A stretch of DNA of 64,000 bases from Hippophae tibetana (taxonomy: Eukaryota; Streptophyta; Magnoliopsida; Rosales; Elaeagnaceae): contig CM072810.1 in assembly GCA_037013495.1 (NCBI GenBank), positions 34,501,843 through 34,565,842 of the forward strand, read 5' to 3'. Shown one piece after another: positions 37,194 to 49,003 of this stretch (positions are counted from its first letter, which is position 1; each line of letters begins with the position of its first letter). A model generated the notes under the pieces. It was not told where the DNA came from, did no database searches, and saw only the letters and a program-made list of their open reading frames with translations. Position numbers and translations under genes: made by a program.

Positions 37194-38964
37194 TGATGTA
37201 GTTCGAATACTTGCCCAACAGATTCATTTAAGAGTATGTTTGGTGGGCATGTACATGGACTTAAGCAAGGTAACTTTGGCATTAAAATGATAAGGTAGTA
37301 TAGGAATTATTTTCTCAATCTAATTTTCTTTGGAAATAGGTCCACCCAAGTTTTACAAGTAGTTGATAATGTTTGAAAAACATTGAAAGACTTTGTCCAA
37401 AGTTTCTTCCCCTTGCATAATATAGAGCTCAAAATTTCAATTCAACTTCATAATTCTAGATTTATTTTAATATTGAAATGCTTATATGAGTGGTCTCAAA
37501 AATCATTCATGTTGTTTTGAAGAATTACACTTTTAAATTAATTGTAATAATCATTTTAGAGCCCTAATTTCCTTTTTATAATAATCCTAAAAGAGGGATT
37601 TTTTCTTTCTAAGAAATTTAGGAAATCACACTGCAAGTAGAGCCATTTTTTCTTCATTATGATTAGAGTCATCTTTTCTAACAATTGGGTCAAAAACATG
37701 TTCATTCTCACCACTATCCTTGATATCTTGAGGGCCAATTTCTTTCCCTCCTCGAAAGTCGATTGCTCTCAACATAGGCAAAAGTGATGTAGTTCGAATA
37801 CTTGGCCAACATATTCATTTAAGAGTATGTTTGGTGGGCATGTACAAGGACTTAAGCAAGGTAACTATGGCATTAAAATGATAAGGTAGTATAGGAATTA
37901 TTTTCTCAATCTAATTTTCTTTGGAAATAGGTCCACCCAAGTTTTATAAGTAGTTGATAATTTTGAAAAACATTGAAAGACTTTGTCCAAAGTTTCATAC
38001 CCTTGCATGATATAGAGCTCAAAATTTCAATTCAACTTCATAATTCTAGATTTATTTTAATATTGAAATGCTTATATGAGTGGTCTCAAAAATCATTCAT
38101 GTTTTTTTGAAGAAGTACAATTTTAAATTAATTGTAATAATCATTTTAGAGCCCTAATTTCCTTTTTATAATAATCCTTAAAAAGGGTTTTTTTCTTTCT
38201 AAGAAATTTAGGAAATCACACTGCAAGTAGAGCCATTTTCTCTTCATTATGATTAGAGTCATCTTTTCTAACACTTGGTTCAAAAACATGTTCACTCTAA
38301 CCACTATCCTTCATGTCTTGAGGGTAAATTTCTTTACCTCCTCGAAAGTAGATTGCTCTCAACTTGGGTAAAAGTGATGTAGTTCGAATACTTGCCCAAC
38401 AGATTCATTTAAGAGTATGTTCGGTGGGCATGTACATGGACTTAAGCATGGTAACTTTGGCATGAAAATGATAAGGTAGTATAGGAATTATTTTCTCAAT
38501 CTAATTTTCTTTGGAAATAGGTCCACCCAAGTTTAACAAGTAATTGATATTGTTTGAAAAACATTGAACGACTTTGTCCAAAGTTTCTTCCCCTTGCATG
38601 ATATAGAGCTCAAAATTTCAATTCAACTTCATATTTCTAGATTTATTTTAATATTGAATCGCTTATATGAGTGGTCTCAAAAATCATTCATGTTGTTTTG
38701 AAGAATTACAATTTTAAATTAAGTGTAATAATCATTTTAGAGCCTTAATTTCCTTTTTATAATAATCCTAAAAAAGGGTTTTTTTCTTTCTAAGAAATTT
38801 TGGAAATCACACTGCAAGTAGAGCCATTTTTTCTTCATTATGATTAGAGTCATCTTTTCTAACACTTGGGTCAAAACATGTTCACTCTAACCACTATCCT
38901 TGATGTCTTGAGGGTCAATTTCTTTCCCTCCTCGAAAGTAGATAGCTCTCAACTTGGGGAAAAT
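37194..38964. repeat. C-A-B trimer duplicating 34242-36012 at offset 2952
   Basis: Monomers start at 37194 (C), 37785 (A) and 38375 (B). The private tttataagta at 37943 lies exactly 2952 bases from its partner at 34991. The tttaacaag, aagcatgg and catatttctag variants follow at the same offset. The correspondence is lost in the next monomer, which differs from the one at 36013. Confidence 0.88.
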
Positions 38965-40146
38965 TGATGTAGTTCGAATACTTGCCCAACAGATTCATTT
39001 AAGAGTATGTTTGGTGGGCATGTACATGGACTTAAGCAAGGTAACTTTGGCATTAAAATGATAAGGTAGTATACTAATTATTTTCTCAATCTAATTTTCT
39101 TTGGAAATAGGTCCACCCAAGTTTTACAAGTAGTTGATAATGTTTGAAAAACATTGAAAGACTTTGTCCAAAGTTTCTTCCCCTTGCATGATATAGAGCT
39201 CAAAATTTCAATTCAACTTCATAATTCTAGATTTATTTTAATATTGAAATGCTTATATGAGTGGTCTCAAAAATCATTCATGTTGTTTTGAAGAATGACA
39301 ATTTTAAATTAATTGTAATAATCATTTTAGAGCCCTAATTTCCTTTTTATAATAATCCTAAAAGAGGGATTTTTTCTTTCTAAGAAATTTAGGAAATCAC
39401 ACTGCAAGTAGAGCCATTTTTTCTTCATTATGATTAGAGTCATCTTTTCTAACAATTGGGTCAAAAACATGTTCACTCTCACCACTATCCTTGATATCTT
39501 GAGGGCCAATTTCTTTCCCTCCTCGAAAGTCGATTGCTCTCAACTTGGGGAAAATTGATGTAGTTCGAATACTTGCCCAACATATTCATTTAAGAGTATG
39601 TTCGGTGGGCATGTACATGGACTTAAGCAAGGTAACTTTGGCATTAAAATGATAAGGTAGTATAGGAATTATTTTCTCAATCTAATTTTCTTTGGAAATA
39701 GGTCCACCCAAGTTTTACAAGTAGTTGATAATGTTTGAAAAACATTGAAAGACTTTGTCCAAAGTTTCTTCCCCTTGCATGATATAGAGCTCAAAATTTC
39801 AATTCAACTTCATAATTCTAGATTTATTTTAATATTGAAATGCTTATATGAGTGGTCTCAAAAATCATTCATGTTGTTTTGAAGAATTACAATTTTAAAT
39901 TAATTGTAATAATCATTTTAGAGCCCTAATTTCCTTTTTATAATAATCCTAAAAGAGGGATTTTTTCTTTCTAAGAAATTTAGGAAATCACACTACAAGT
40001 GGAGCCATTTTTTCTTCATTATGATTAGAGTCATCTTTTCTAACAATTGGGTCAAAAACATGTTCACTCTCACCACTATCCTTGATATCTTGAGGGCCAA
40101 TTTCTTTCCCTCCTCGAAAGTCGATTGCTCTCAACATAGGCAAAAG
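38965..40146. repeat. Two chimeric C/B/D monomers
   Basis: Monomers start at 38965 and 39556. The first is C up to gtcgattgctctcaac (about 39530-39545) but ends in the B-type ttggggaaaat. The second begins with cttgcccaac as after a B, then shows the D-type atattc with cggtgg. It carries aaagaggga like C but cactacaagtgg like the D sublineage at 24796 and 30700. At least two template switches fall inside about 60 bases. Confidence 0.83.
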
Positions 40147-42508
40147 TGATGTAGTTCGAATACTTGGCCAACATATTCATTTAAGAGTATGGTCGGTGGG
40201 CATGTACATGGACTTAAGCAAGGTAACTATGGCATTAAAATGATAAGGTAGTATAGGAATTATTTTCTCAATCTAATTTTCTTTGGAAATAGGTCCACCC
40301 AAGTTTTACAAGTAGTTGATAATGTTTGAAAAACATTGAAAGACTTTGTCCAAAGTTTCTTCCCCTTGCCTGATATAGAGCTCAAAATTTCAATTCAACT
40401 TCATAATTCTAGATTTATTTTAATATTGAAATGCTTATATGAGTGGTCTCAAAAATCATTCATGTTGTTTTGAAGAAGTACAATTTTAAATTAATTGTAA
40501 TAATCATTTTAGAGCCCTAATTTCCTTTTTATAATAATCCTTAAAAAGGGTTTTTTTCTTTCTAAGAAATTTAGGAAATCACACTGCAAGTGGAGCCATT
40601 TTTTCTTCATTATGATTAGAGTCATCTTTTCTAACACTTGGGTCAAAAACATGTTCACTCTAACCACTATCCTTGATGTCTTGAGGGTCAATTTCTTTCC
40701 CTCCTCGAAAGTAGATTGCTCTCAACTTGGGGAAAATTGATGTAGTTCGAATACTTGCCCAACAGATTCATTTAAGAGTATGTTTGGTGGGCATGTACAT
40801 GGACTTAAGCAAGGTAACTTTGGAATTAAAATGATAAGGTAGTATAGGAATTATTTTCTCAATCTAATTTTCTTTGGAAATAGGTCCACCCAAGTTTTAC
40901 AAGTAGTTGATAATGTTTGAAAAACATTGAAAGACTTTGTCCAAAGTTTCTTCCCCTTGCATGATATAGAGCTCAAAATTTCAATTCAACTTCATAATTC
41001 TAGATTTATTTTAATATTGAAATGCTTATATGAGTGGTCTCAAAAATCATTCATGTTTTTTTGAAGAAGTACAATTTTAAATTAATTGTAATAATCATTT
41101 TAGAGCCCTAATTTCCTTTTTATAATAATCCTTAAAAAGGTTTTTTTCTTTCTAAGAAATTTAGGAAATCACACTGCAAGTAGAGCCATTTTCTCTTCAT
41201 TATGATTAGAGTCATCTTTTCTAACACTTGGTTCAAAAACATGTTCACTCTAACCACTATCCTTCATGTCTTGAGGGTAAATTTCTTTACCTCCTCGAAA
41301 GTAGATTGCTCTCAACTTGGGTAAAAGTGATGTAGTTCGAATACTTGCCCAACAGATTCATTTAAGAGTATGTTCGGTGGGCATGTACATGGACTTAAGC
41401 AAGGTAACTTTGGCATTAAAATGATAAGGTAGTATACTAATTATTTTCTCAATCTAATTTTCTTTGGAAATAGGTCCACCCAAGTTTTACAAGTAGTTGA
41501 TAATGTTTGAAAAACATTGAAAGACTTTGTCCAAAGTTTCTTCCCCTTGCATGATATAGAGCTCAAAATTTCAATTCAACTTCATAATTCTAGATTTATT
41601 TTAATATTGAAATGCTTATATGAGTGGTCTCAAAAATCATTCATGTTGTTTTGAAGAATTACAATTTTAAATTAAGTGTAATAATCATTTTAGAGCCTTA
41701 ATTTCCTTTTTATAATAATCCTAAAAAAGGGATTTTTTCTTTCTATGAAATTTTGGAAATCACACTGCAAGTAGAGCCATTTTTTCTTCATTATGATTAG
41801 AGTCATCTTTTCTAACACTTGGGTCAAAACATGTTCACTCTAACCACTATCCTTGATGTCTTGAGGGTCAATTTCTTTCCCTCCTCGAAAGTAGATTGCT
41901 CTCAACTTGGGGAAAATTGATGTAGTTCGAATACTTGCCCAACAGATTCATTTAAGAGTATGTTTGGTGGGCATGTACATGGACTTAAGCAAGGTAACTT
42001 TGGCATTAAAATGATAAGGTAGTATACTAATTATTTTCTCAATCTAATTTTCTTTGGAAATAGGTCCACCCAAGTTTTACAAGTAGTTGATAATGTTTGA
42101 AAAACATTGAAAGACTTTGTCCAAAGTTTCTTCCCCTTGCATGATATAGAGCTCAAAATTTCAATTCAACTTCATAATTCTAGATTTATTTTAATATTGA
42201 AATGCTTATATGAGTGGTCTCAAAAATCATTCATGTTGTTTTGAAGAATTACACTTTTAAATTAATTGTAATAATCATTTTAGAGCCCTAATTTCCTATT
42301 TATAATAATCCTAAAAGAGGGATTTTTTCTTTCTAAGAAATTTAGGAAATCACACTGCAAGTAGAGCCATTTTTTCTTCATTATGATTAGAGTCATCTTT
42401 TCTAACAATTGGGTCAAAAACATGTTCATTCTCACCACTATCCTTGATATCTTGAGGGCCAATTTCTTTCCCTCCTCGAAAGTCGATTGCTCTCAACATA
42501 GGCAAAAG
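40147..42508. repeat. Tetramer with partner at offset 3543, copy 1
   Basis: Monomers start at 40147 (A/D start, B-like end), 40738 (C start, A end), 41328 (B start, C-like middle, B end) and 41918 (C). Private markers are atggtcggtg near 40190, ggaatt in place of gcatt at 40822, a missing G in aaaaaggttttttt near 41135, and ttctatgaaa at 41741. All recur 3543 bases (six monomers) downstream. Confidence 0.89.
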
Positions 42509-43689
42509 TGATGTAGTTCGAATACTTGGCCAACATATTCATTTAAGAGTATGTTTGGTGGGCATGTACAAGGACTTAAGCAAGGTAACTATGGCATTAA
42601 AATGATAAGGTAGTATAGGAATTATTTTCTCAATCTAATTTTCTTTGGAAATAGGTCCACCCAAGTTTTACAAGTAGTTGATAATTTTGAAAAACATTGA
42701 AAGACTTTGTCCAAAGTTTCATACCCTTGCATGATATAGAGCTCAAAATTTCAATTCAACTTCATAATTCTAGATTTATTTTAATATTGAAATGCTTATA
42801 TGAGTGGTCTCAAAAATCATTCATGTTTTTTTGAAGAAGTACAATTTTAAATTAATTGTAATAATCATTTTAGAGCCCTAATTTCCTTTTTATAATAATC
42901 CTTAAAAAGGGTTTTTTTCTTTCTAAGAAATTTGGGAAATCACTCTGCAAGTAGAGCCATTTTCTCTTCATTATGATTAGAGTCATCTTTTCTAACACTT
43001 GGTTCAAAAACATGTTCACTCTAACCACTATCCTTCATGTCTTGAGGGTAAATTTCTTTACCTCCTCGAAAGTAGATTGCTCTCAACTTGGGTAAAAGTG
43101 ATGTAGTTCGAATACTTCCCCAACAGATTCATTTAAGAGTATGTTCGGTGGGCATGTACATGGACTTAAGCAAGGTAACTTTGGCATGAAAATGATAAGG
43201 TAGTGTAGGAATTATTTTCTCAATCTAATTTTCTTTGGAAATAGGTCCACCCAAGTTTTACAAGTAGTTGATAATGTTTGAAAAACATTGAAAGACTTTG
43301 TCCAAAGTTTCTTCCCCTTGCATGATATAGAGCTCAAAATTTCAATTCAACTTCATAATTCTAGATTTATTTTAATATTGAAATGCTTATATGAGTGGTC
43401 TCAAAAATCATTCATGTTGTTTTGAAGAATTACACTTTTAAATTAATTGTAATAATCATTTTAGAGCCCTAATTTCCTTTTTATAATAATCCTAAAAGAG
43501 GGATTTTTTCTTTCTAAGAAATTTAGGAAATCACACTGCAAGTGGAGCCATTTTTTCTTCATTATGATTAGAGTCATCTTTTCTAACAATTGGGTCAAAA
43601 ACATGTTCACTCTCACCACTATCCTTGATATCTTGAGGGCCAATTTCTTTCCCTCCTCGAAAGTCGATTGCTCTCAACATAGGCAAAAG
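42509..43689. repeat. A monomer plus B/C chimera, related to 47823-49003
   Basis: Monomers start at 42509 (A) and 43099 (B start, C end). Markers are tttgggaaat with cactctgc at 42931, cttccccaac near 43116, gcatgaaaatg, and gtgtagg at 43203. The same set lies 5314 bases (nine monomers) downstream at 48245 and 48517. Confidence 0.87.
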
Positions 43690-46051
43690 TGATGTAGTTC
43701 GAATACTTGGCCAACATATTCATTTAAGAGTATGGTCGGTGGGCATGTACATGGACTTAAGCAAGGTAACTATGGCATTAAAATGATAAGGTAGTATAGG
43801 AATTATTTTCTCAATCTAATTTTCTTTGGAAATAGGTCCACCCAAGTTTTACAAGTAGTTGATAATGTTTGAAAAACATTGAAAGACTTTGTCCAAAGTT
43901 TCTTCCCCTTGCATGATATAGAGCTCAAAATTTCAATTCAACTTCATAATTCTAGATTTATTTTAATATTGAAATGCTTATATGAGTGGTCTCAAAAATC
44001 ATTCATGTTGTTTTGAAGAAGTACAATTTTAAATTAATTGTAATAATCATTTTAGAGCCCTAATTTCCTTTTTATAATAATCCTTAAAAAGGGTTTTTTT
44101 CTTTCTAAGAAATTTAGGAAATCACACTGCAAGTGGAGCCATTTTTTCTTCATTATGATTAGAGTCATCTTTTCTAACACTTGGGTCAAAAACATGTTCA
44201 CTCTAACCACTATCCTTGATGTCTTGAGGGTCAATTTCTTTCCCTCCTCGAAAGTAGATTGCTCTCAACTTGGGGAAAATTGATGTAGTTCGAATACTTG
44301 CCCAACAGATTCATTTAAGAGTATGTTTGGTGGGCATGTACATGGACTTAAGCAAGGTAACTTTGGAATTAAAATGATAAGGTAGTATAGGAATTATTTT
44401 CTCAATCTAATTTTCTTTGGAAATAGGTCCACCCAAGTTTTACAAGTAGTTGATAATGTTTGAAAAACATTGAAAGACTTTGTCCAAAGTTTCTTCCCCT
44501 TGCATGATATAGAGCTCAAAATTTCAATTCAACTTCATAATTCTAGATTTATTTTAATATTGAAATGCTTATATGAGTGGTCTCAAAAATCATTCATGTT
44601 TTTTTGAAGAAGTACAATTTTAAATTAATTGTAATAATCATTTTAGAGCCCTAATTTCCTTTTTATAATAATCCTTAAAAAGGTTTTTTTCTTTCTAAGA
44701 AATTTAGGAAATCACACTGCAAGTAGAGCCATTTTCTCTTCATTATGATTAGAGTCATCTTTTCTAACACTTGGTTCAAAAACATGTTCACTCTAACCAC
44801 TATCCTTCATGTCTTGAGGGTAAATTTCTTTACCTCCTCGAAAGTAGATTGCTCTCAACTTGGGTAAAAGTGATGTAGTTCGAATACTTGCCCAACAGAT
44901 TCATTTAAGAGTATGTTCGGTGGGCATGTACATGGACTTAAGCAAGGTAACTTTGGCATTAAAATGATAAGGTAGTATACTAATTATTTTCTCAATCTAA
45001 TTTTCTTTGGAAATAGGTCCACCCAAGTTTTACAAGTAGTTGATAATGTTTGAAAAACATTGAAAGACTTTGTCCAAAGTTTCTTCCCCTTGCATGATAT
45101 AGAGCTCAAAATTTCAATTCAACTTCATAATTCTAGATTTATTTTAATATTGAAATGCTTATATGAGTGGTCTCAAAAATCATTCATGTTGTTTTGAAGA
45201 ATTACAATTTTAAATTAAGTGTAATAATCATTTTAGAGCCTTAATTTCCTTTTTATAATAATCCTAAAAAAGGGATTTTTTCTTTCTATGAAATTTTGGA
45301 AATCACACTGCAAGTAGAGCCATTTTTTCTTCATTATGATTAGAGTCATCTTTTCTAACACTTGGGTCAAAACATGTTCACTCTAACCACTATCCTTGAT
45401 GTCTTGAGGGTCAATTTCTTTCCCTCCTCGAAAGTATATTGCTCTCAACTTGGGGAAAATTGATGTAGTTCGAATACTTGCCCAACAGATTCATTTAAGA
45501 GTATGTTTGGTGGGCATGTACATGGACTTAAGCAAGGTAACTTTGGCATTAAAATGATAAGGTAGTATACTAATTATTTTCTCAATCTAATTTTCTTTGG
45601 AAATAGGTCCACCCAAGTTTTACAAGTAGTTGATAATGTTTGAAAAACATTGAAAGACTTTGTCCAAAGTTTCTTCCCCTTGCATGATATAGAGCTCAAA
45701 ATTTCAATTCAACTTCATAATTCTAGATTTATTTTAATATTGAAATGCTTATATGAGTGGTCTCAAAAATCATTCATGTTGTTTTGAAGAATTACACTTT
45801 TAAATTAATTGTAATAATCATTTTAGAGCCCTAATTTCCTTTTTATAATAATCCTAAAAGAGGGATTTTTTCTTTCTAAGAAATTTAGGAAATCACACTG
45901 CAAGTAGAGCCATTTTTTCTTCATTATGATTAGAGTCATCTTTTCTAACAATTGGGTCAAAAACATGTTCATTCTCACCACTATCCTTGATATCTTGAGG
46001 GCCAATTTCTTTCCCTCCTCGAAAGTCGATTGCTCTCAACATAGGCAAAAG
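43690..46051. repeat. Tetramer with partner at offset 3543, copy 2
   Basis: Monomers start at 43690, 44281, 44871 and 45461. The copy reproduces the markers of 40147-42508, for example ggaatt at 44365 and ttctatgaaa at 45284. It differs in small ways, such as ttccttttt in the last monomer where copy 1 has ttcctattt, and catgat where copy 1 has cctgat near 40370. The similarity ends in the next monomer (46052), which differs from the one at 42509. Confidence 0.89.
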
Positions 46052-47822
46052 TGATGTAGTTCGAATACTTGGCCAACATATTCATTTAAGAGTATGTTTG
46101 GTGGGCATGTACAAGGACTTAAGCAAGGTAACTATGGCATTAAAATGATAAGGTAGTATAGGAATTATTTTCTCAATCTAATTTTCTTTGGAAATAGGTC
46201 CACCCAAGTTTTACAAGTAGTTGATAATTTTTAAAAACATTGAAAGACTTTGTCCAAAGTTTCATACCCTTGCATGATATAGAGCTCAAAATTTCAATTC
46301 AACTTCATAATTCTAGATTTATTTTAATATTGAAATGCTTATATGAGTGGTCTCAAATATCATTCATGTTTTTTTGAAGAAGTACAATTTTAAATTAATT
46401 GTAATAATCATTTTAGAGCCCTAATTTCCTTTTTATAATAATCCTTAAAAAGGGTTTTTTTCTTTCTAAGAAATTTAGGAAATCACACTGCAAGTGGAGC
46501 CATTTTTTCTTCATTATGATTAGAGTCATCTTTTCTAACACTTGGGTCAAAAACATGTTCACTCTAACCACTATCCTTGATGTTTTGAGGGTCAATTTCT
46601 TTCCCTCCTCGAAAGTAGATTGCTCTCAACTTGGGGAAAATTGATGTAGTTCGAATACTTGCCCAACAGATTCATTTAAGAGTATGTTTGGTGGGCATGT
46701 ACATGGACTTAAGCAAGGTAACTTTGGCATTAAAATGATAAGGTAGTATAGGAATTATTTTCTCAATCTAATTTTCTTTGGAAATAGGTCCACCCAAGTT
46801 TTTCAAGTAATTGATATTGTTTGAAAAACATTGAACGACTTTGTCCAAAGTTTCTTCCCCTTGCATGATATAGAGCTCAAAATTTCAATTCAACTTCATA
46901 ATTCTAGATTTATTTTAATATTGAATCGCTTATATGAGTGGTCTCAAAAATCATTCATGTTGTTTTGAAGAATTACAATTTTAAATTAAGTGTAATAATC
47001 ATTTTAGAGCCTTAATTTCCTTTTTATAATAATCCTAAAAAAGGGATTTTTTCTTTCTATGAAATTTTGGAAATCACACTGCAAGTAGAGCCATTTTTTC
47101 TTCATTATGATTAGAGTCATCTTTTCTAACACTTGGGTCAAAACATGTTCACTCTAACCACTATCCTTGATGTCTTGAGGGTCAATTTCTTTCCCTCCTC
47201 GAAAGTAGATTGCTCTCAACTTGGGGAAAATTGATGTAGTTCAAATACTTGCCCAACAGATTCATTTAAGAGTATGTTTGGTGGGCATGTACATGGACTT
47301 AAGCAAGGTAACTTTGGCATTAAAATGATAAGGTAGTATACTAATTATTTTCTCAATCTAATTTTCTTTGGAAATAGGTCCACCCAAGTTTTACAAGTAG
47401 TTGATAATGTTTGAAAAACATTGAAAGACTTTGTCCAAAGTTTCTTCCCCTTGCATGATATAGAGCTCAAAATTTCAATTCAACTTCATAATTCTAGATT
47501 TATTTTAATATTGAAATGCTTATATGAGTGGTCTCAAAAATCATTCATGTTGTTTTGAAGAATTACACTTTTAAATTAATTGTAATAATCATTTTAGAGC
47601 CCTAATTTCCTTTTTATAATAATCCTAAAAGAGGGATTTTTTCTTTCTAAGAAATTTAGGAAATCACACTGCAAGTAGAGCCATTTTTTCTTCATTATGA
47701 TTAGAGTCATCTTTTCTAACAATTGGGTCAAAAACATGTTCATTCTCACCACTATCCTTGATATCTTGAGGGCCAATTTCTTTCCCTCCTCGAAAGTCGA
47801 TTGCTCTCAACATAGGCAAAAG
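46052..47822. repeat. A-type chimera, C/B chimera and C monomer
   Basis: Monomers start at 46052 (A start, B-like end with ggtcaaaaacatg), 46642 (C start, B middle and end) and 47232 (C). The first has aatttttaaaaac in place of aattttgaaaaac, shared only with the A monomer at 53727. The second has ttctatgaaa, linking it to the B copies at 41328 and 44871, and a unique tttttcaag near 46800. Confidence 0.84.
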
Positions 47823-49003
47823 TGATGTAGTTCGAATACTTGGCCAACATATTCATTTAAGAGTATGTTTGGTGGGCATGTACAAGGACTTAAGCAAGGT
47901 AACTATGGCATTAAAATGATAAGGTAGTATAGGAATTATTTTCTCAATCTAATTTTCTTTGGAAATAGGTCCACCCAAGTTTTACAAGTAGTTGATAATT
48001 TTGAAAAACATTGAAAGACTTTGTCCAAAGTTTCATACCCTTGCATGATATAGAGCTCAAAATTTCAATTCAACTTCATAATTCTAGATTTATTTTAATA
48101 TTGAAATGCTTATATGAGTGGTCTCAAAAATCATTCATGTTTTTTTGAAGAAGTACAATTTTAAATTAATTGTAATAATCATTTTAGAGCCCTAATTTCC
48201 TTTTTATAATAATCCTTAAAAAGGGTTTTTTTCTTTCTAAGAAATTTGGGAAATCACTCTGCAAGTAGAGCCATTTTCTCTTCATTATGATTAGAGTCAT
48301 CTTTTCTAACACTTGGTTCAAAAACATGTTCACTCTAACCACTATCCTTCATGTCTTGAGGGTAAATTTCTTTACCTCCTCGAAAGTAGATTGCTCTCAA
48401 CTTGGGTAAAAGTGATGTAGTTCGAATACTTCCCCAACAGATTCATTTAAGAGTATGTTCGGTGGGCATGTACATGGACTTAAGCAAGGTAACTTTGGCA
48501 TGAAAATGATAAGGTAGTGTAGGAATTATTTTCTCAATCTAATTTTCTTTGGAAATAGGTCCACCCAAGTTTTACAAGTAGTTGATAATGTTTGAAAAAC
48601 ATTGAAAGACTTTGTCCAAAGTTTCTTCCCCTTGCATGATATAGAGCTCAAAATTTCAATTCAACTTCATAATTCTAGATTTATTTTAATATTGAAATGC
48701 TTATATGAGTGGTCTCAAAAATCATTCATGTTGTTTTGAATAAGTACAATTTTAAATTAATTCTAATAATCATTTTAGAGCCCTAATTTCCTATTTATAA
48801 TAATCCTAAAAAAGGGATTTTTTCTTTCTAAGAAATTTAGGAAATCACACTGCAAGTGGAGCCATTTTTTCTTCATTATGATTAGAGTCATCTTTTCTAA
48901 CAATTGGGTCAAAAACATGTTCACTCTCACCACTATCCTTGATATCTTGAGGGCCAATTTCTTTCCCTCCTCGAAAGTCGATTGCTCTCAACATAGGCAA
49001 AAG
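47823..49003. repeat. A monomer plus B/D chimera with a P-type patch
   Basis: Monomers start at 47823 (A) and 48413 (B start, D end). The left part matches 42509-43300 at offset 5314. At 48741-48763 the second monomer has gaataag and attctaataat. I otherwise see this combination only in the P monomers of block I, more than 44 kb away. The sequence then continues as D (ttcctatttat, tggagcc). Confidence 0.86.
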
